Assembly: GCF_014842075.1 (NCBI RefSeq)
Contig: NZ_JACYVA010000002.1
Coordinates: 1 to 64,000 of the forward strand
Reading direction: 5' to 3'
Source: Sphingomonas sp. CFBP 13720
GTDB taxonomy: Bacteria > Pseudomonadota > Alphaproteobacteria > Sphingomonadales > Sphingomonadaceae
Length of the DNA: 64,000 bases
In this document: in pieces, positions 36,494 to 45,289 of the stretch
How the letters are laid out: the number at the start of each line of letters is the position of its first letter
Numbering within the stretch: position 1 is the first letter of the stretch
Translations under genes and position numbers: made by a program
The notes under the pieces: generated by a model
What the model was told of the DNA's origin: nothing
Seen by the model: only the letters and a program-made list of their open reading frames with translations
The model's database searches: none

Positions 36494-37235
36494 GGATCGT
36501 GCGTCGTTCGCCGCCGGATCGGGCGATTTCGTCGCGGGCTTCGCCAGCCGCCATGTCGCCGCCGCCGATATCCTGGCGCGCGCATTCGGCACGCCGGTCG
36601 GGTTCGCGGCGACCGGCGTGACGCCCGCGCCGCCGTCCGCACCAGTCGACGGGCCGAAGCATTTCCGCCCCGCCGATCCCGATCACAACCCGACCGAGGG
36701 CTGGGACCCGTTTTCGGCGGCGCAGACGATGGTCGAACCGGTTTGCGCCGACCCGATCGCGGCGGCGCACGAGGCGGGCTATGCCGAGGGGCTGGCCGCT
36801 GCCGGGGCGGAGACGAAACTGACGATGGCGCGCGATCAGGCGTTGCTGGCGCATCTGGCCGACGCGCTGGGCAAGGCGACGCATGTCGACCGCGACGCGA
36901 TGGCCGACCGGTTGCGCCACACGGTGATGACGCTGGTCCGCCAGTTGGTGGGCGAGATCGGCGTGTCGGCCAATCACCTGTCGCAGCGGATCGACGCCGC
37001 CGCCGAACTGCTGGCCGACGGCGCGGAATCGGCGATCCTGCGGATGCATGCCGCCGACCTGCCGCTGGTCGAGGGCAAATTGCCCAAGGCGGTGTTCGCG
37101 ATCACCGATCCGGCGGTCGAACGGGGCGGCTTCGTCCTTGAATCGGCATCGACGGTGGTCGAGGACGGGCCGTCGCTGTGGCTGGACCAGTTGGGCGCGG
37201 CGATCGACCGCGTGCCGGTGCCGCCATCGTGCTGA
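36486..37235 (+). CDS. fliH: FliH-like export ATPase regulator
   Basis: 249-residue protein in the fliH position between fliG and fliI. The first 95 residues are Pro/Ala-rich with a WDPFSAAQTMVEP motif near 76. Residues 95-130 contain a small helical AGYAEGLAAAGAE repeat of the GxxxG kind typical of FliH. The C-terminal half (LRHTVMTLVRQLVGEIGVSANHLSQRIDAAAELL…RMHAADLPLVEGKL) is the globular domain that binds FliI. Sequence similarity is modest, as usual for FliH. Confidence 0.83.
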   Translation: MFEDRASFAAGSGDFVAGFASRHVAAADILARAFGTPVGFAATGVTPAPPSAPVDGPKHFRPADPDHNPTEGWDPFSAAQTMVEPVCADPIAAAHEAGYAEGLAAAGAETKLTMARDQALLAHLADALGKATHVDRDAMADRLRHTVMTLVRQLVGEIGVSANHLSQRIDAAAELLADGAESAILRMHAADLPLVEGKLPKAVFAITDPAVERGGFVLESASTVVEDGPSLWLDQLGAAIDRVPVPPSC

Positions 37236-38557
37236 ACCGCTTCGCCGACGAATATCTGGGCGCGCTGGCCCCGAACGGCTTTCGCCCCAAGGCGCGGGTC
37301 GCCGGGCGGCTGGCATCCTATGACGGATTGCTGATGGAGGCGGTCGGCCTGTCGCTGCCGGTCGGCACCGTGTGCCAGGTCGATACCGGCGACGGCGGGC
37401 ATGTCGAGGCGGAAGCGATCGGGTTCCGCAACGGTCGCACGCTGATGATGAACCTCGGCGGTCCCGCCCCGCTGCTTCCCGGCGCGCTGGTGCGGCCGGG
37501 CGGCGCACCGGGCGAGGCGGAGGTGGGCGACGCGCTGCTCGGCCGGGTGGTCGATGGCGCGGGCAAGCCGATCGACGGCAAGGGACCGATCCGGGGGGCC
37601 GGACGCTGGCCGCTGGCGGGGCGATTGCAGTCGCCGCTGGATCGCGGGCGCGTGCTGGAGCCGATGGACGTCGGCGTACGCGCGATCAACGGGCTGCTGA
37701 CGATCGGTCAGGGGCAGCGCGTCGGCATCATGGCCGGATCGGGCGTCGGTAAATCGGTGCTGCTGGGCATGATGGTCCGCGCCGCACAGGCCGATGTCGT
37801 CGTCGTCGGCCTGATCGGCGAACGCAGCCGCGAAGTGTCGGACTTTCTGGAAACCAAGCTGAAGGGCGATGCCCGCCAGCGATCGGTGGTCGTCGCTGTG
37901 CCCGCGAACCATTCGCCCGTGCTGCGCATTCGGGGCGCGTTGCGCGCCACCGCGATCGCGGAGCATTTCCGCGAACAGGGGCGCAAGGTGCTGCTGATCC
38001 TCGATTCGCTGACGCGCGTGGCGCATGCCGGGCGCGAGATCGGTCTGGCGCTGGGCGAACCGGCATCGGCGCGCGGCTATCCGCCATCGGCGATCGCGAT
38101 GCTGCCGGGCCTGATCGAGCGGGCGGGCACGTGCGTGCGCACCGGCGGATCGATCACCGCCATCTATACCGTGCTGGCCGATGGCGACGACAATTCGGAC
38201 CCGGTGGTCGATTCGGCGCGGTCGATCCTCGACGGGCATATCGTGCTCAGCCGGCAACTGGCGGAGCGCGGCGTATATCCCGCGATCGACCTGGGACCGT
38301 CGGTCAGCCGGGTGATGACCGATATCGCGGAGCGTCCGCACCTTGCCGCCGCGCGGGTGCTGCGCCGCCATCTGGCGACGTACGAGGAAAATCGCGATCT
38401 GGTGCTGATGGGCGCGTATCGCCCCGGCACCGATGCCGCGATCGACAACGCGCTGGCCGCGCATCCGGCGGTGATGGAGTTCATCAAGCAGGACGCCGAC
38501 GAGATCGTGTCGCTGCCCGATGCGGTGTCCGAACTGGTCGGGGTGTTCGGTGGGTAG
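37229..38557 (+). CDS. fliI: Flagellar export ATPase FliI
   Basis: 442-residue F1-beta-like ATPase that unfolds and feeds export substrates. Walker A GSGVGKS is near 170, followed by QADVVVVGLIGERSREVSDFLE and Walker B KVLLILDSLTRVA near 250; AIAMLPGLIERAG and GSITAIYTVLADGDDNSDP are family signatures. No ATG lies at a plausible place: the GTG at 37229, overlapping the fliH stop, gives a normal N terminus. Confidence 0.95.
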   Translation: MLNRFADEYLGALAPNGFRPKARVAGRLASYDGLLMEAVGLSLPVGTVCQVDTGDGGHVEAEAIGFRNGRTLMMNLGGPAPLLPGALVRPGGAPGEAEVGDALLGRVVDGAGKPIDGKGPIRGAGRWPLAGRLQSPLDRGRVLEPMDVGVRAINGLLTIGQGQRVGIMAGSGVGKSVLLGMMVRAAQADVVVVGLIGERSREVSDFLETKLKGDARQRSVVVAVPANHSPVLRIRGALRATAIAEHFREQGRKVLLILDSLTRVAHAGREIGLALGEPASARGYPPSAIAMLPGLIERAGTCVRTGGSITAIYTVLADGDDNSDPVVDSARSILDGHIVLSRQLAERGVYPAIDLGPSVSRVMTDIAERPHLAAARVLRRHLATYEENRDLVLMGAYRPGTDAAIDNALAAHPAVMEFIKQDADEIVSLPDAVSELVGVFGG

Positions 38558-38601
38558 CGCGCTGGACCTGCTCCCGGCCAGCCGGGGCCGGGAACGGCGT
38601 C

Positions 38602-39030
38602 ATGTCGGATAAGGCGAAGCGCCTCGCGCGCGTTCTGCGCGTCCGTACGCTGCAACTGGGGCTGACGCAGGCGGACGAAGCCCGCGCGGCGGCGCGGATG
38701 GCCGATGAAATGGCGTTGCACGACCGGATCGTGCAGTTGGCGCACGCTGTGGCGCCGGTGAAGGCACCAGCGACGACCGCGATGACGCTGCACGCGTCCG
38801 CACATTATCGGGACCGGCTGCACGCATCGGTCGATATCGCGCAGCGGCGCGTGGCGCAGGCCGATGACGGACTGGCGCGCGCGAAATCGGCCACGCTGGA
38901 GGCGCGACGCGATCAAAGTGCGGTCGAAAAGCTGATCGCACGCGCCGATGCCGCACAGGCGCTGCGCGAATTGCGGGCGATGGAAAATGCTCCGCCGGTC
39001 CGCCGTCCAAAACGGCACGATCCTTGCTGA
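38602..39030 (+). CDS. fliJ: FliJ-like flagellar export chaperone
   Basis: 142-residue helical, basic protein located after fliI. It is almost entirely predicted coiled coil (residues 5-50 and 65-125, rich in Ala, Arg, Glu, Leu), matching the two-helix hairpin of FliJ, the stalk-like partner of FliI. Sequence identity to known FliJ is hard to judge, so the call relies on position, size and structure. The ATG at 38602 was chosen because the frame upstream is a shadow of fliI. Confidence 0.75.
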   Translation: MSDKAKRLARVLRVRTLQLGLTQADEARAAARMADEMALHDRIVQLAHAVAPVKAPATTAMTLHASAHYRDRLHASVDIAQRRVAQADDGLARAKSATLEARRDQSAVEKLIARADAAQALRELRAMENAPPVRRPKRHDPC

Positions 39031-39062
39031 TCGGTCCGTCGACACGCTTCGACGGACGATCC

Positions 39063-41039
39063 ATGCAACTTCTTTCGACCCTTTCGACCATCGCCGCCAT
39101 CCCATTGGGCAAGGTCGCGCGCATTGCGACGCCGCCGGCATTCGCGCCGTTGCTGGCGGCGCTGGGCGTGTCGGAAAGCGGTGTCGATGGCGAAACGCGG
39201 CAAGTCGCCGCCGTCCCCGGCAAACGCTTGCCGGTCGATCCGGCAGGCGTGACGCCCGAAACGCTGGGGTTCGTTCCCGCGCCGATCCCGCTTGCCGCGC
39301 CGCCTCCCGTGGTGGCCGGTTCGGTTGTTCCGGCGGCCGTGGGCAATGCGCCGCGGTCCGCCTCCACCGACGTTCGCACGGCACCTGCTCCATCGACGGG
39401 GCCGTCGGCACCGGTTGGGGGAGAAGCGTCCCTGCCGACGACGCCGGTCGCGGACCGGACGGCACTGGCGACGCCCGAACCGGGCATAAGCGGCAAGCCG
39501 GACGATCGCCCTGCCCCCGATCCGCTCTCGATCGGAGCGGACACCGGCCCGCGCGCAAACGATGTGGGCGTGCGCCCGGAAGGCATCGTGGAGCGCGCGG
39601 CAAACATCGGCTCGCCTCTGGAAGAGCGTGCGGCTGTCGTGGCGGGCGATCCCCCGACGAATACGTCGTCCGCCGTCGCTGCGGCGGCAACAGTGGTTCC
39701 GACCATATCCCCCGCGCCTTCCGCCGTTCTGCCGGGCGCATCCATCGTGGCGGCCAGTCGCGCCGCCACGACGCGGCAGGCGGCATCGACCGGCGCTACG
39801 TCCTCGGCACAATCGGCCCTCGCTACGCCGTCGACGGTCGGCAACGCGCCTGTCGTACCGACCATGACGGTCGCCACGGCGACGATGCCGGTGCCGGTTC
39901 CGGGCGGCCCGACTGTCGCGCCACCACCGTCGAGGCATCGCGAACCGATGCCCGACGACGCGTTGCGCGCGCTGATCGCGTCGTTGCCGTTGATCGATGC
40001 GCCGCGTCCGCCGGTCGGCGGCGTGTCCGGTGCCTCACGATCCGGCCAGACACAGACGATCGCACGGCGGGGCACCGACCTCCCGTTCGAAGCGCCGGTT
40101 GTCGGCAACGCCGCGATCCAACTGCCGATCGTGCAAGCACCGGTGGCGACGCCGCCTGCCGCGACGCCAGCGACGGAGGCTTCGTTCGCAGAGTCGGTTG
40201 TCCCGGCAACGCACGATGATCCCGCGTCGCGTCCGCCGATGGCGGGTGAAACGGTCGCGCCGCGTGTCGTCGTCGCTTCGTCGGTCGTCGCGTCCGCGCC
40301 GCTGGTGGAACCGATGATCGCGGTGCCATCGATCGCCGGGGCGCTGCCTTCCGGCACGTCGACCACCGACGCTTCTGCTGCCGGACCGACCGCCGCGCCG
40401 ACCGATGCCGGCACGACGGGACCGGTCCCGCCGCCACCGACGCCGCCCCGCCCGCAGATGATGGGCGAGGCCGTCGCGCCGCGCATCGCCATCGCCGCTG
40501 CCCCGCGCGAGGCGGGCGTCGCGCCGGTCGATCGCCGCGAACGTGAGCGGGATAGCGTCGGCACGATCGCCGCGCCGGCCCCGATCGATCTCACGCCGCG
40601 TCCGGTGGCCGCGACCGCCGCCGCCGACCGGCCCGCGCTCGATACGCGCGACGGCGCATGGATGCAGGGGATGATCGACCGGATCGAGACGCTGCGCAGC
40701 GAAGGGGTCGGCGGCACGACGCGCATCCGCCTGTCGCCCGACGCGCTGGGCGCGATCGAGGTGTCGATCCAGCCCGGCGACGACGGCATGCAGGTCCGCT
40801 TCGCCAGCGACAATCCCGACGCCGCCCGGCTGCTCGCCGATGCGCAGCCGAAGCTGGTCGAACTGGCGGAGGCGCGCGGGCTGAAACTGGGCGCGATGCA
40901 GGTCGATGTCGGCCAGCATTCGCAGCAGCAGCCGCGCCGCGAGGCGCCGGCGCAACAGAATTTCCGTTCCCGTCCGGCACATGTGGCCACGCCCGCGCGG
41001 CCGGACGAACCCACCACCGATGACGTTCGCATCGCCTGA
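39063..41039 (+). CDS. fliK: Hook-length control protein FliK
   Basis: 658-residue secreted ruler. About 530 N-terminal residues are low-complexity, rich in Ala, Pro, Thr and Val, as expected of the flexible ruler. The C-terminal Flg_hook domain (about 545-640) is recognisable: GGTTRIRLSPDALGAIEVSIQPGDDGMQVRFASDNPDAARLLADAQPKLVELAEARGLKLGAMQVDVGQ. The ATG at 39063 was preferred over a TTG at 39024. A perfect CGGCAA-N4-TTGCCG palindrome lies inside the gene at 39218-39233. Confidence 0.9.
   Translation: MQLLSTLSTIAAIPLGKVARIATPPAFAPLLAALGVSESGVDGETRQVAAVPGKRLPVDPAGVTPETLGFVPAPIPLAAPPPVVAGSVVPAAVGNAPRSASTDVRTAPAPSTGPSAPVGGEASLPTTPVADRTALATPEPGISGKPDDRPAPDPLSIGADTGPRANDVGVRPEGIVERAANIGSPLEERAAVVAGDPPTNTSSAVAAAATVVPTISPAPSAVLPGASIVAASRAATTRQAASTGATSSAQSALATPSTVGNAPVVPTMTVATATMPVPVPGGPTVAPPPSRHREPMPDDALRALIASLPLIDAPRPPVGGVSGASRSGQTQTIARRGTDLPFEAPVVGNAAIQLPIVQAPVATPPAATPATEASFAESVVPATHDDPASRPPMAGETVAPRVVVASSVVASAPLVEPMIAVPSIAGALPSGTSTTDASAAGPTAAPTDAGTTGPVPPPPTPPRPQMMGEAVAPRIAIAAAPREAGVAPVDRRERERDSVGTIAAPAPIDLTPRPVAATAAADRPALDTRDGAWMQGMIDRIETLRSEGVGGTTRIRLSPDALGAIEVSIQPGDDGMQVRFASDNPDAARLLADAQPKLVELAEARGLKLGAMQVDVGQHSQQQPRREAPAQQNFRSRPAHVATPARPDEPTTDDVRIA
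39218..39233. promoter_or_regulatory. Palindrome CGGCAA-N4-TTGCCG inside fliK
   Basis: This is the third exact copy of the palindrome in the window, located 155 bp into fliK. The spacer is ACGC, and it encodes part of a Pro-Gly-Lys-Arg-Leu-Pro stretch of a low-complexity domain, so the DNA symmetry is not forced by protein conservation. No sigma-54 promoter was seen nearby; it may act at a distance or be fortuitous. Confidence 0.35.
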
Positions 41040-41050
41040 AGGACCAGAAT

Positions 41051-41692
41051 ATGAGCGACAAGGAAACGCCAGGCGTCGCGCCGGCGAAGAAGAAGGGCAA
41101 GCTGGGCAAGATCGTCGTGATGGCGGTCGGCGTGCTGGTGCTGCTGGGCGGCGGGGTCGGCGCGGGGCTGTATGCCAGCTCGGCCGGCATGCTGGGCGGC
41201 GGCAAGCATGACGAGGAACCGGCCAAGGACGAACCCAAGCTGTTGCCCAAGTCCGAACAGGTCGAGGCTGCGGCCGAGGGCGGCGAAGGCGGCGGCGAGT
41301 CCGGCGGCGAGGGCGAGGGCGGCGCGGCAGCCGAAGGCGGCAAGCCGACCCCCGAAGGGGAAGGCGGCGAACGCTATGCGTCCAGCTATTACGCGATGGA
41401 AAAGGAATTCACCGCCAACCTCGCCGACAGCGTGCATTTCGTCCAGATCGGCGTCGCCATCTCGACCCCGTACGATCACAAGGTGCTCGACAATCTGAAG
41501 ACGCACGAGATCGCGGTGCGATCGTCGATCCTGATGGCGCTGGGCGAAACGACCGAGGAACAGGTGTTCGACGTGGCGGGCAAGAAACAGCTCGCGCTGC
41601 GCCTGAAGAAGGCAATCAACGATGTTTTGCAGCAAAAGGAGGGATTTGGCGGGGTCGGTAACGTCTACTTTACCAATTTCGTCGTTCAGTGA
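41051..41692 (+). CDS. fliL: Flagellar basal-body-associated protein FliL
   Basis: 213-residue stator-associated protein. It has a Lys-rich cytoplasmic start, one membrane helix (about 19-40, GKIVVMAVGVLVLLGGGVGAGLY), then an unusually long Gly/Glu/Lys-rich linker (45-115). The periplasmic ring-forming domain follows (YYAMEKEFTANLADSVHFVQIGVAISTPYDHKVLDNLKTHEIAVRSSILMALG), ending VYFTNFVVQ. Confidence 0.92.
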   Translation: MSDKETPGVAPAKKKGKLGKIVVMAVGVLVLLGGGVGAGLYASSAGMLGGGKHDEEPAKDEPKLLPKSEQVEAAAEGGEGGGESGGEGEGGAAAEGGKPTPEGEGGERYASSYYAMEKEFTANLADSVHFVQIGVAISTPYDHKVLDNLKTHEIAVRSSILMALGETTEEQVFDVAGKKQLALRLKKAINDVLQQKEGFGGVGNVYFTNFVVQ

Positions 41693-41698
41693 CCGGGC

Positions 41699-42658
41699 AT
41701 GGTTAACAGCCCGTCCATCCCCGCCCCCGCCGATCGGCGCGACCGCGAACGTCCCTCTCCGGCGGCATCGCACGTGCCGTCGCTGGGTGTCGCGAACCTC
41801 AATCCGTTCGGCGACCTGCACGCGTTCGAGCATCTGTCGGCGCGGATGGCGCGGTCGCTGCGTCACGTGTTCGAACCGCTGTTGCGGCGGGCGGTGCGCA
41901 GCTGGGCCGAACCGGTCGAGGTCGACCGGTTCGCGGGATATTGCGCGGCGCGGCGCGCGACCGGGCTGACGGCATGGGTGCCGATGACGCTGTCGACCGG
42001 GGGAAGTCCCGCGATCGTGGTGATCGACGGCGGATTCCTGCTGGAAACAATGGACCTGTTCTTCGGCGGGTTCGGCGATGCGCCGATGCCGTTGCCGACC
42101 GAATTCTCGCCCGCCGCCGAAGCGATGCTGCGCCGCGTGGCCGGCGCGATCGCCGCGCCGCTGGCGGAAGCGTGGGGACCGCTGGCCGGCATCGGTTTCG
42201 ATCCCGGCAATCCCGAATCCAACCCGTCGATGCTGAGCGCGATCGATGGCGAGGATGCGGTGGTCGCCACCCGGTTCGGGCTGTCGACGGGTGAGGGGCA
42301 GTCGACGTTCGTCGATATTCTATATCCGGTCGCGGCGCTGAAGCCGCATGCCCCGCAACTGACGACCAAGGTTCACGGCAAGACCGCCGTGCCCGACCCG
42401 CGCTGGCTGGCCGGACTGACCCGCGCCGTGATGACGGTCAAGCTGCCCGTCCGGTCGGTGCTGGCCGAACCGGTCGTGTCGCTGGGCATGCTGCTGGAGC
42501 TGAAGGAAGGCGACGTCATCCCGATCAGCTTCGGGCCGCAGGTGCCGGTGTGGGTCGCCAACCGGCGGCTGGGCACCGGCACGGTCGGCACCGCCAACGG
42601 ACAGGCCGCGATCAGGCTCCATTCCATCGACCCCGGATTCGAAGAGGACTTCCAATGA
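41699..42658 (+). CDS. fliM: Motor switch protein FliM, lacking the CheY-binding motif
   Basis: 319-residue C-ring protein. The middle domain aligns with FliM (FEHLSARMARSLRHVFEPLLRRAVRSW near 43-70, LFFGGFGDAP near 119-128, FSPAAEAMLRRVAGAIAAPLAEAW). The C-terminal SpoA-like domain binds FliN (MTVKLPVRSVLAEPVVSLGMLLELKEGDVIPI). The usual N-terminal CheY-P-binding peptide (EIDALL preceded by LSQ/D) is absent; the first 40 residues are Pro/Arg-rich instead. Consistent with this, no chemotaxis genes lie in the window. Confidence 0.9.
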   Translation: MVNSPSIPAPADRRDRERPSPAASHVPSLGVANLNPFGDLHAFEHLSARMARSLRHVFEPLLRRAVRSWAEPVEVDRFAGYCAARRATGLTAWVPMTLSTGGSPAIVVIDGGFLLETMDLFFGGFGDAPMPLPTEFSPAAEAMLRRVAGAIAAPLAEAWGPLAGIGFDPGNPESNPSMLSAIDGEDAVVATRFGLSTGEGQSTFVDILYPVAALKPHAPQLTTKVHGKTAVPDPRWLAGLTRAVMTVKLPVRSVLAEPVVSLGMLLELKEGDVIPISFGPQVPVWVANRRLGTGTVGTANGQAAIRLHSIDPGFEEDFQ

Positions 42659-42951
42659 ACGACATGACCGGCGGCTTTCCCGCCGAAGCGTCGCTCGCCG
42701 CCAATTTCAAGCTGTTGCAGGATGTCGACGTCCGGTTGACGGTCGAGATCGGATCGACCCAGCTGTCGCTGCGCGAATTGCTGGCGCTGGGCGAATCCAG
42801 CGTGATCGAACTGGACCGTGCCGCCAACGAACTGCTGGACGTGTTCGTCAACGGCACGCTGATCGGACGCGGCGAGGTGGTCACGGTCGGCGACCGGTTC
42901 GGCGTGCGGATGACCGAACTGGTCAGCCCCGAAAAGCGGGTCACGCGCTGA
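42655..42951 (+). CDS. fliN: Motor switch protein FliN
   Basis: 98-residue C-ring subunit of SpoA type. KLLQDVDVRLTVEIGSTQLSLRELLALGESSVIELDRAANELLDVFVNGTLIGRGEVVTVGDRFGVRMTEL covers nearly the whole protein and is diagnostic. The N-terminal extension is short. It overlaps fliM by 4 bp and fliO by 1 bp. Confidence 0.95.
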   Translation: MNDMTGGFPAEASLAANFKLLQDVDVRLTVEIGSTQLSLRELLALGESSVIELDRAANELLDVFVNGTLIGRGEVVTVGDRFGVRMTELVSPEKRVTR

Positions 42952-43208
42952 TGATGTGGTCGTACATCCTGAAGCTGGTGGTGCTGTTGCCGCTGGTCTG
43001 CGGCCTGATGATCGGATGCCTGTACCTCTGGCGGCGGCTGGAGGCGCGCATGCCCGGCAACCAGGGCGAGCGGATGGTCAAGGTGCGCGAGACGATGATG
43101 GTGTCGACCGGCACCAAGATCGCGGTGCTGGAATTCCAGGGCCGCCACCTGCTGGTATCGGTCAGCCGCAGCGGCGTGACGCTGCTGGACCGGGGTGACG
43201 GCAAGTGA
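42951..43208 (+). CDS. fliO: Small export-gate protein FliO
   Basis: 85-residue protein with one membrane helix near 5-26 and a short cytoplasmic beta-rich tail ([42 protein letters not shown]). FliO helps FliP assembly in the export gate. It is minimal in size and placed between fliN and fliP, as in most flagellar operons. Its start codon shares an A with the fliN stop. Confidence 0.85.
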   Translation: MMWSYILKLVVLLPLVCGLMIGCLYLWRRLEARMPGNQGERMVKVRETMMVSTGTKIAVLEFQGRHLLVSVSRSGVTLLDRGDGK

Positions 43209-44065
43209 CCAGCGCGGTCGCGCCAACGGCACGCGTGGTGAAAGTACCGCGCCGTCCGCGCGCGCGCGCCGACTGGCGGGTGGAAACGCTGATCGCGATC
43301 GTCGGGCTGTTGCTGATGCTGGTGCTGGCGGTGCCCGCGATGGCGCAGGGCGCGCCCCTGCCCGCCCCCGCCGGACCGACCGCCGCCGACGCGCTGGACC
43401 GCGCGATGGGGCAGCTCGGCGGGGCGAACGACGCGCCGATGGCGCTGTCGTTGCAGGTCCTGATCATCATGGGGCTGTTGTCGGTCCTGCCCGGCATCCT
43501 GCTGATGATGACCAGTTTCACGCGCATCATCATTGTGCTGGCGGTGCTGCGTCAGGCGCTGGGCCTGCAACAGACGCCGCCCAATCAGGTGCTGATCGGC
43601 CTGTCGCTGTTCCTGTCGCTGTTCGTGATGGCCCCGGTGATCGGCCAGATCAACGAAACCGCCCTGAAACCCTATGCCGCCGGTCAGCTGACCTCGACCC
43701 AGATGATCGAGCGCGCGGGCGTGCCGCTGCACGGGTTCATGCTGAAACAGACGCGGACGAAGGACGTGACGATGTTCGCCGACATGGCGAAGTCCGGCCC
43801 GATCGCGACCCCCGCCGATACGCCGTTTTCGATCCTGTTGCCCGCATTCGTCACCAGCGAGTTGAAGACGGCGTTCCAGATCGCGTTCCTGATCTTCCTG
43901 CCGTTCATCGTCATCGATCTGGTCGTGGCGACGGTGTTGATGTCGCTGGGCATGATGATGCTGTCGCCGACGATCATATCGTTGCCGTTCAAATTGTTGC
44001 TGTTCGTATTGGTCGATGGCTGGGCGCTGACCATGGGCAGTCTCGCCGCAAGTTTCGTACGGTAG
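43205..44065 (+). CDS. fliP: Flagellar export gate protein FliP
   Basis: 286-residue core of the FliPQR export gate. It has a signal-peptide-like helix (about 28-48, ending PAMAQG). Conserved FliP blocks follow: [43 protein letters not shown] near 91-133, [14 protein letters not shown], then [63 protein letters not shown]. It overlaps fliO by 4 bp. Confidence 0.97.
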   Translation: MTSAVAPTARVVKVPRRPRARADWRVETLIAIVGLLLMLVLAVPAMAQGAPLPAPAGPTAADALDRAMGQLGGANDAPMALSLQVLIIMGLLSVLPGILLMMTSFTRIIIVLAVLRQALGLQQTPPNQVLIGLSLFLSLFVMAPVIGQINETALKPYAAGQLTSTQMIERAGVPLHGFMLKQTRTKDVTMFADMAKSGPIATPADTPFSILLPAFVTSELKTAFQIAFLIFLPFIVIDLVVATVLMSLGMMMLSPTIISLPFKLLLFVLVDGWALTMGSLAASFVR

Positions 44066-44070
44066 GGCCG

Positions 44071-44340
44071 ATGGACGCTGGATATTTCATGACCGTCGCG
44101 CGCGAAGCGATGTGGGTGCTGGCGCTGGTCGCCGCACCGATCCTGATCCCCGCGCTGCTGTCAGGGCTGATCCTCGGCATGATCCAGGCGGCGACGTCGA
44201 TCAACGAACAGACGCTGTCGTTCGTACCGAAACTGGCGGTGGTCGGCGTGTCGCTTGCGGTATTCGGAGGGATGATCCTCGGCCTGCTCGGCGATTTCAC
44301 GACCAGCATCTTCGAACGGATCCCGGATCTGGTGAAGTGA
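44071..44340 (+). CDS. fliQ: Flagellar export gate protein FliQ
   Basis: 89-residue protein with two membrane helices (about 16-38 and 51-73), starting DAGYFMTVAREAMWVLALVAAP and containing the GLILGMIQAATSINEQTLSFVPKL block common to FliQ. It starts 5 bp after the fliP stop and precedes fliR, from which it is separated by an unusual 175-bp gap. Confidence 0.94.
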   Translation: MDAGYFMTVAREAMWVLALVAAPILIPALLSGLILGMIQAATSINEQTLSFVPKLAVVGVSLAVFGGMILGLLGDFTTSIFERIPDLVK

Positions 44341-44361
44341 CCGGGCGACCGACGTCAGCGC

Positions 44362-44427
44362 GGCGCAGGCCGGGGTCGCCTTCGTGGGCACCGCGACGAT
44401 GGACCGATAGCGACCCCTGCCTGCGCC
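44362..44427. repeat. REP-type inverted repeat between fliQ and fliR
   Basis: GGCGCAGGCCGGGGTCGC (44362-44379) and GCGACCCCTGCCTGCGCC (44410-44427) are inverse with one mismatch in 18 bp around a 30-nt loop. A related CTTCGCCGGGGTACAGG motif follows at about 44483-44499. The sequence type differs from the CGTATCGAAG family. The whole 175-bp gap is non-coding, and it interrupts an otherwise overlapping operon. Confidence 0.75.
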
Positions 44428-44515
44428 GGGGTGACGATCCGGGTGGGATGGAGCGTCCGTCCGCCGGAGGCCGTATCCCGACCTTCGCCGGGGTACAGGC
44501 ACGAGTCAGCATGGC

Positions 44516-45289
44516 ATGCTAGGTCTCGGCCTCGCGGTCGAACCGCAGCTTTGGGCGCTGCTGTTCACGATGATCCGCGTCGGCGCGGCGTTCGTCGTCG
44601 CGCCGGTGTTCGGCGCGGTGGCGATGCCGGTGCAGGTGCGGGTGCTGCTGTCCGGCGCGATCGCGGTGCTGGTGCTGCATGCGCAGGCCTTCGCGATCCC
44701 GACCGAAATGTTCGCGCTGACCACGTTCCTGAGCATCGCGGCCGAGGCGCTGGTCGGTCTTGCGCTGGGCTTCGTGCTCCAGATCGCGTTCGCCGCGCCG
44801 CTGATCGCATCCGAAGTCATCGGCATTTCGATGGGCATCGGTTTTGCGGCAATGGTCGATCCGCAGAACGGCGCGCAAAGCCCCGCGCTCGGCACGTTCC
44901 TGTCGGTGCTGCTGACGCTGCTGTTCCTGTCGCTCGACGGGCATCTGGTCCTGATCGACCTGATCGTGCGGTCGTACACGCTGCTGCCGCCCGGCGATGC
45001 GTGGCTGACGCCGGGCAAGCTTCAGAACATCGCGATGTTCGGTGGCTATGCGTTCCTTGCGGGACTGCTGCTGGCGCTGCCGGTCGGGTTCCTGCTGCTG
45101 TGCCTGAACCTTGTCGTCGGCATGTTGTCGCGGTCGGCCCCGGCGCTGAACCTGTTCGCGGTCGGCCTCCCCGCCAGCCTGTTCGTCGGGGTCGTCGCGC
45201 TGTTCGTCGCGATGCCCGCGATGGGCGATTACATGCTGGTGATCGTGCGTGAATCGCTCGACGCCGCACAGACGCTGGTGCTGGGATGA
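44516..45289 (+). CDS. fliR: Flagellar export gate protein FliR
   Basis: 257-residue integral membrane protein of the export gate, with six predicted helices. MLGLGLAVEPQLWALLFTMIRVGAAFVVAPVFG opens the protein. FVLQIAFAAPLIASEVIGISMGIGFAAMVDPQNGAQSPALGTFLSVLLTLLFLSLDGHL near 81-144 is the FliR signature. It overlaps flhB by 4 bp. Confidence 0.96.
   Translation: MLGLGLAVEPQLWALLFTMIRVGAAFVVAPVFGAVAMPVQVRVLLSGAIAVLVLHAQAFAIPTEMFALTTFLSIAAEALVGLALGFVLQIAFAAPLIASEVIGISMGIGFAAMVDPQNGAQSPALGTFLSVLLTLLFLSLDGHLVLIDLIVRSYTLLPPGDAWLTPGKLQNIAMFGGYAFLAGLLLALPVGFLLLCLNLVVGMLSRSAPALNLFAVGLPASLFVGVVALFVAMPAMGDYMLVIVRESLDAAQTLVLG

Noticed and set aside
37074..37086. GGGCAAATTGCCC palindrome inside fliH as another enhancer
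   Set aside because: It differs from the CGGCAA-N4-TTGCCG sites in half-site and spacing.
38600..41866. Open frame of 1088 codons on the minus strand opposite fliJ-fliL
   Set aside because: It is the GC-driven shadow of fliJ, fliK and fliL, has no family signature and low-complexity Ser/Gly/Ala/Arg composition, and crosses several real genes.
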